Assembly: GCF_000282135.1 (NCBI RefSeq)
Contig: NZ_AKJW01000017.1
Span: 1 to 53,282, forward strand
DNA length: 53,282 bases
Origin: Herbaspirillum sp. CF444
GTDB taxonomy: Bacteria; Pseudomonadota; Gammaproteobacteria; Burkholderiales; Burkholderiaceae_D
Direction of reading: 5' to 3'
Below the pieces are notes generated by a model. That model did not search any database, was not told the origin of the DNA, and saw only the letters and a program-made list of their open reading frames with translations. The translations under genes were made by a program, and so were the position numbers. Below are positions 52,781 to 53,282 of the stretch, one piece after another. Within the stretch, counting starts at the first letter, position 1; each line of letters opens with the position of its first letter.

Positions 52781-53282
52781 ATGGCACAAATTGAAGTAAA
52801 AGTCCCGCAATTATCAGAATCCGTTGCAGAAGCGACGCTGCTGCAATGGCATAAAAAAGTGGGCGAAGCCGTCGCACGCGACGAAAACCTGATCGACGTC
52901 GAAACCGACAAGGTCGTGCTGGAATTGCCGGCCCCTGAAGCAGGCGTCATCACCCAAATCATCAAGGCCGACGGTTCGACCGTGGTCGCCGGCGAAATCA
53001 TCGCGATCCTGGACACCGACGCATCTGCGCAAGTGAGCCCGCTGGAAGTCAAGGCTGCTCCTGCACCGCAATCGACCAACGAACCGACTCCGGTTGCCGC
53101 TCCCGAGCTGGCCAACAAGTCCGACGTCGCCATGCCGGCCGCTGCCAAGATCCTGGCGGACAACAACATGTCGATATCGCAAGTGTCGGGCACCGGCAAA
53201 GACGGTCGCGTCACCAAGGGTGATGTCCTGGCATCCCTCGCGACACCGAAGGCTGTTGCTCCAGCGGCTGGCGCCGCCAAGC
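52781..53282 (+). CDS. odhB: 2-oxoglutarate dehydrogenase E2 component (partial)
   Basis: The first 167 residues; the gene runs off the right edge. The lipoyl domain starts MAQIEVKVPQLSESVAEATL, with the lipoylated Lys44 in DVETDKVVLE. A Pro/Ala linker leads to the peripheral-subunit-binding domain (about 108-150: AMPAAAKILADNN, GTGKDGRVTKGDVL). The catalytic succinyltransferase domain is outside the window. GGAGA lies about 8 nt before ATG 52781. Confidence 0.95.
   Translation, partial: MAQIEVKVPQLSESVAEATLLQWHKKVGEAVARDENLIDVETDKVVLELPAPEAGVITQIIKADGSTVVAGEIIAILDTDASAQVSPLEVKAAPAPQSTNEPTPVAAPELANKSDVAMPAAAKILADNNMSISQVSGTGKDGRVTKGDVLASLATPKAVAPAAGAAK

Overview
The window looks like a chromosomal segment of a betaproteobacterium of the order Burkholderiales, most likely family Oxalobacteraceae (Herbaspirillum/Collimonas-like). 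The evidence is a phaC-phaB-phaR polyhydroxyalkanoate cluster followed by rimO, an flhDC-motAB-cheYAW motility block, and the divergent acnA/mdh versus gntR-sdhCDAB-sdhE-gltA-odhA-odhB tricarboxylic acid cycle block typical of that family. The genus cannot be fixed from the sequence alone. No tRNA, rRNA, CRISPR array or intact insertion sequence was seen.

Layout. 1-3.6 kb: tail of a 3-oxoacid CoA-transferase B subunit with its terminator, a MaoC-like hot-dog protein, an NAD-dependent epimerase-like protein, a YfcG-type glutathione S-transferase and a CelD/FemAB-like acetyltransferase. 3.7-10.9 kb: an accessory island. One 1846-codon gene of unknown function lies between an intact crotonase-fold gene (10143-10859) and the decayed relic of a paralogue of that gene (3715-4165); the relic begins where the giant gene stops. 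The giant protein carries an HExxGH zinc-protease-like motif, a glycine/alanine-rich hydrophobic helix and an acidic start. It is the best candidate here for an undescribed system. 10.9-13.3 kb: methionine aminotransferase-like gene, a translationally coupled DUF2513/PIN pair and a relic of a chemoreceptor gene. 13.4-20.7 kb: yaaA, an intact chemoreceptor, bamD, rluD, pgeF, a LysR regulator and a TauE/SafE permease.

20.9-27.7 kb: a small membrane protein, phaC, phaB, phaR, rimO, a small exported protein and a cystathionine beta-lyase. PhaC polymerises the (R)-3-hydroxybutyryl-CoA made by PhaB, and PhaR regulates; no phaA is in the window. 27.7-36 kb: the motility cluster. An AT-rich upstream region leads into flhDC, followed by a membrane-anchored methyltransferase, motAB with a sigma-28-like promoter, a CheZ-like protein, and cheY-cheA-cheW ending in a strong terminator. 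CheA carries three exact-period 18-residue repeats in its linker.

36-53.3 kb: DUF2863 gene, acnA, an MliC-like exported protein, a CitE-like lyase and mdh on the minus strand, divergent from gntR, sdhCDAB, sdhE, gltA, odhA and odhB (cut by the window end) on the plus strand. A perfect 18-bp palindrome in front of gntR is a likely operator. A small inverted-repeat element resembling a MITE sits between sdhE and gltA. Products of this block cover aconitase, malate dehydrogenase, succinate dehydrogenase (complex II), citrate synthase and the first two subunits of 2-oxoglutarate dehydrogenase.
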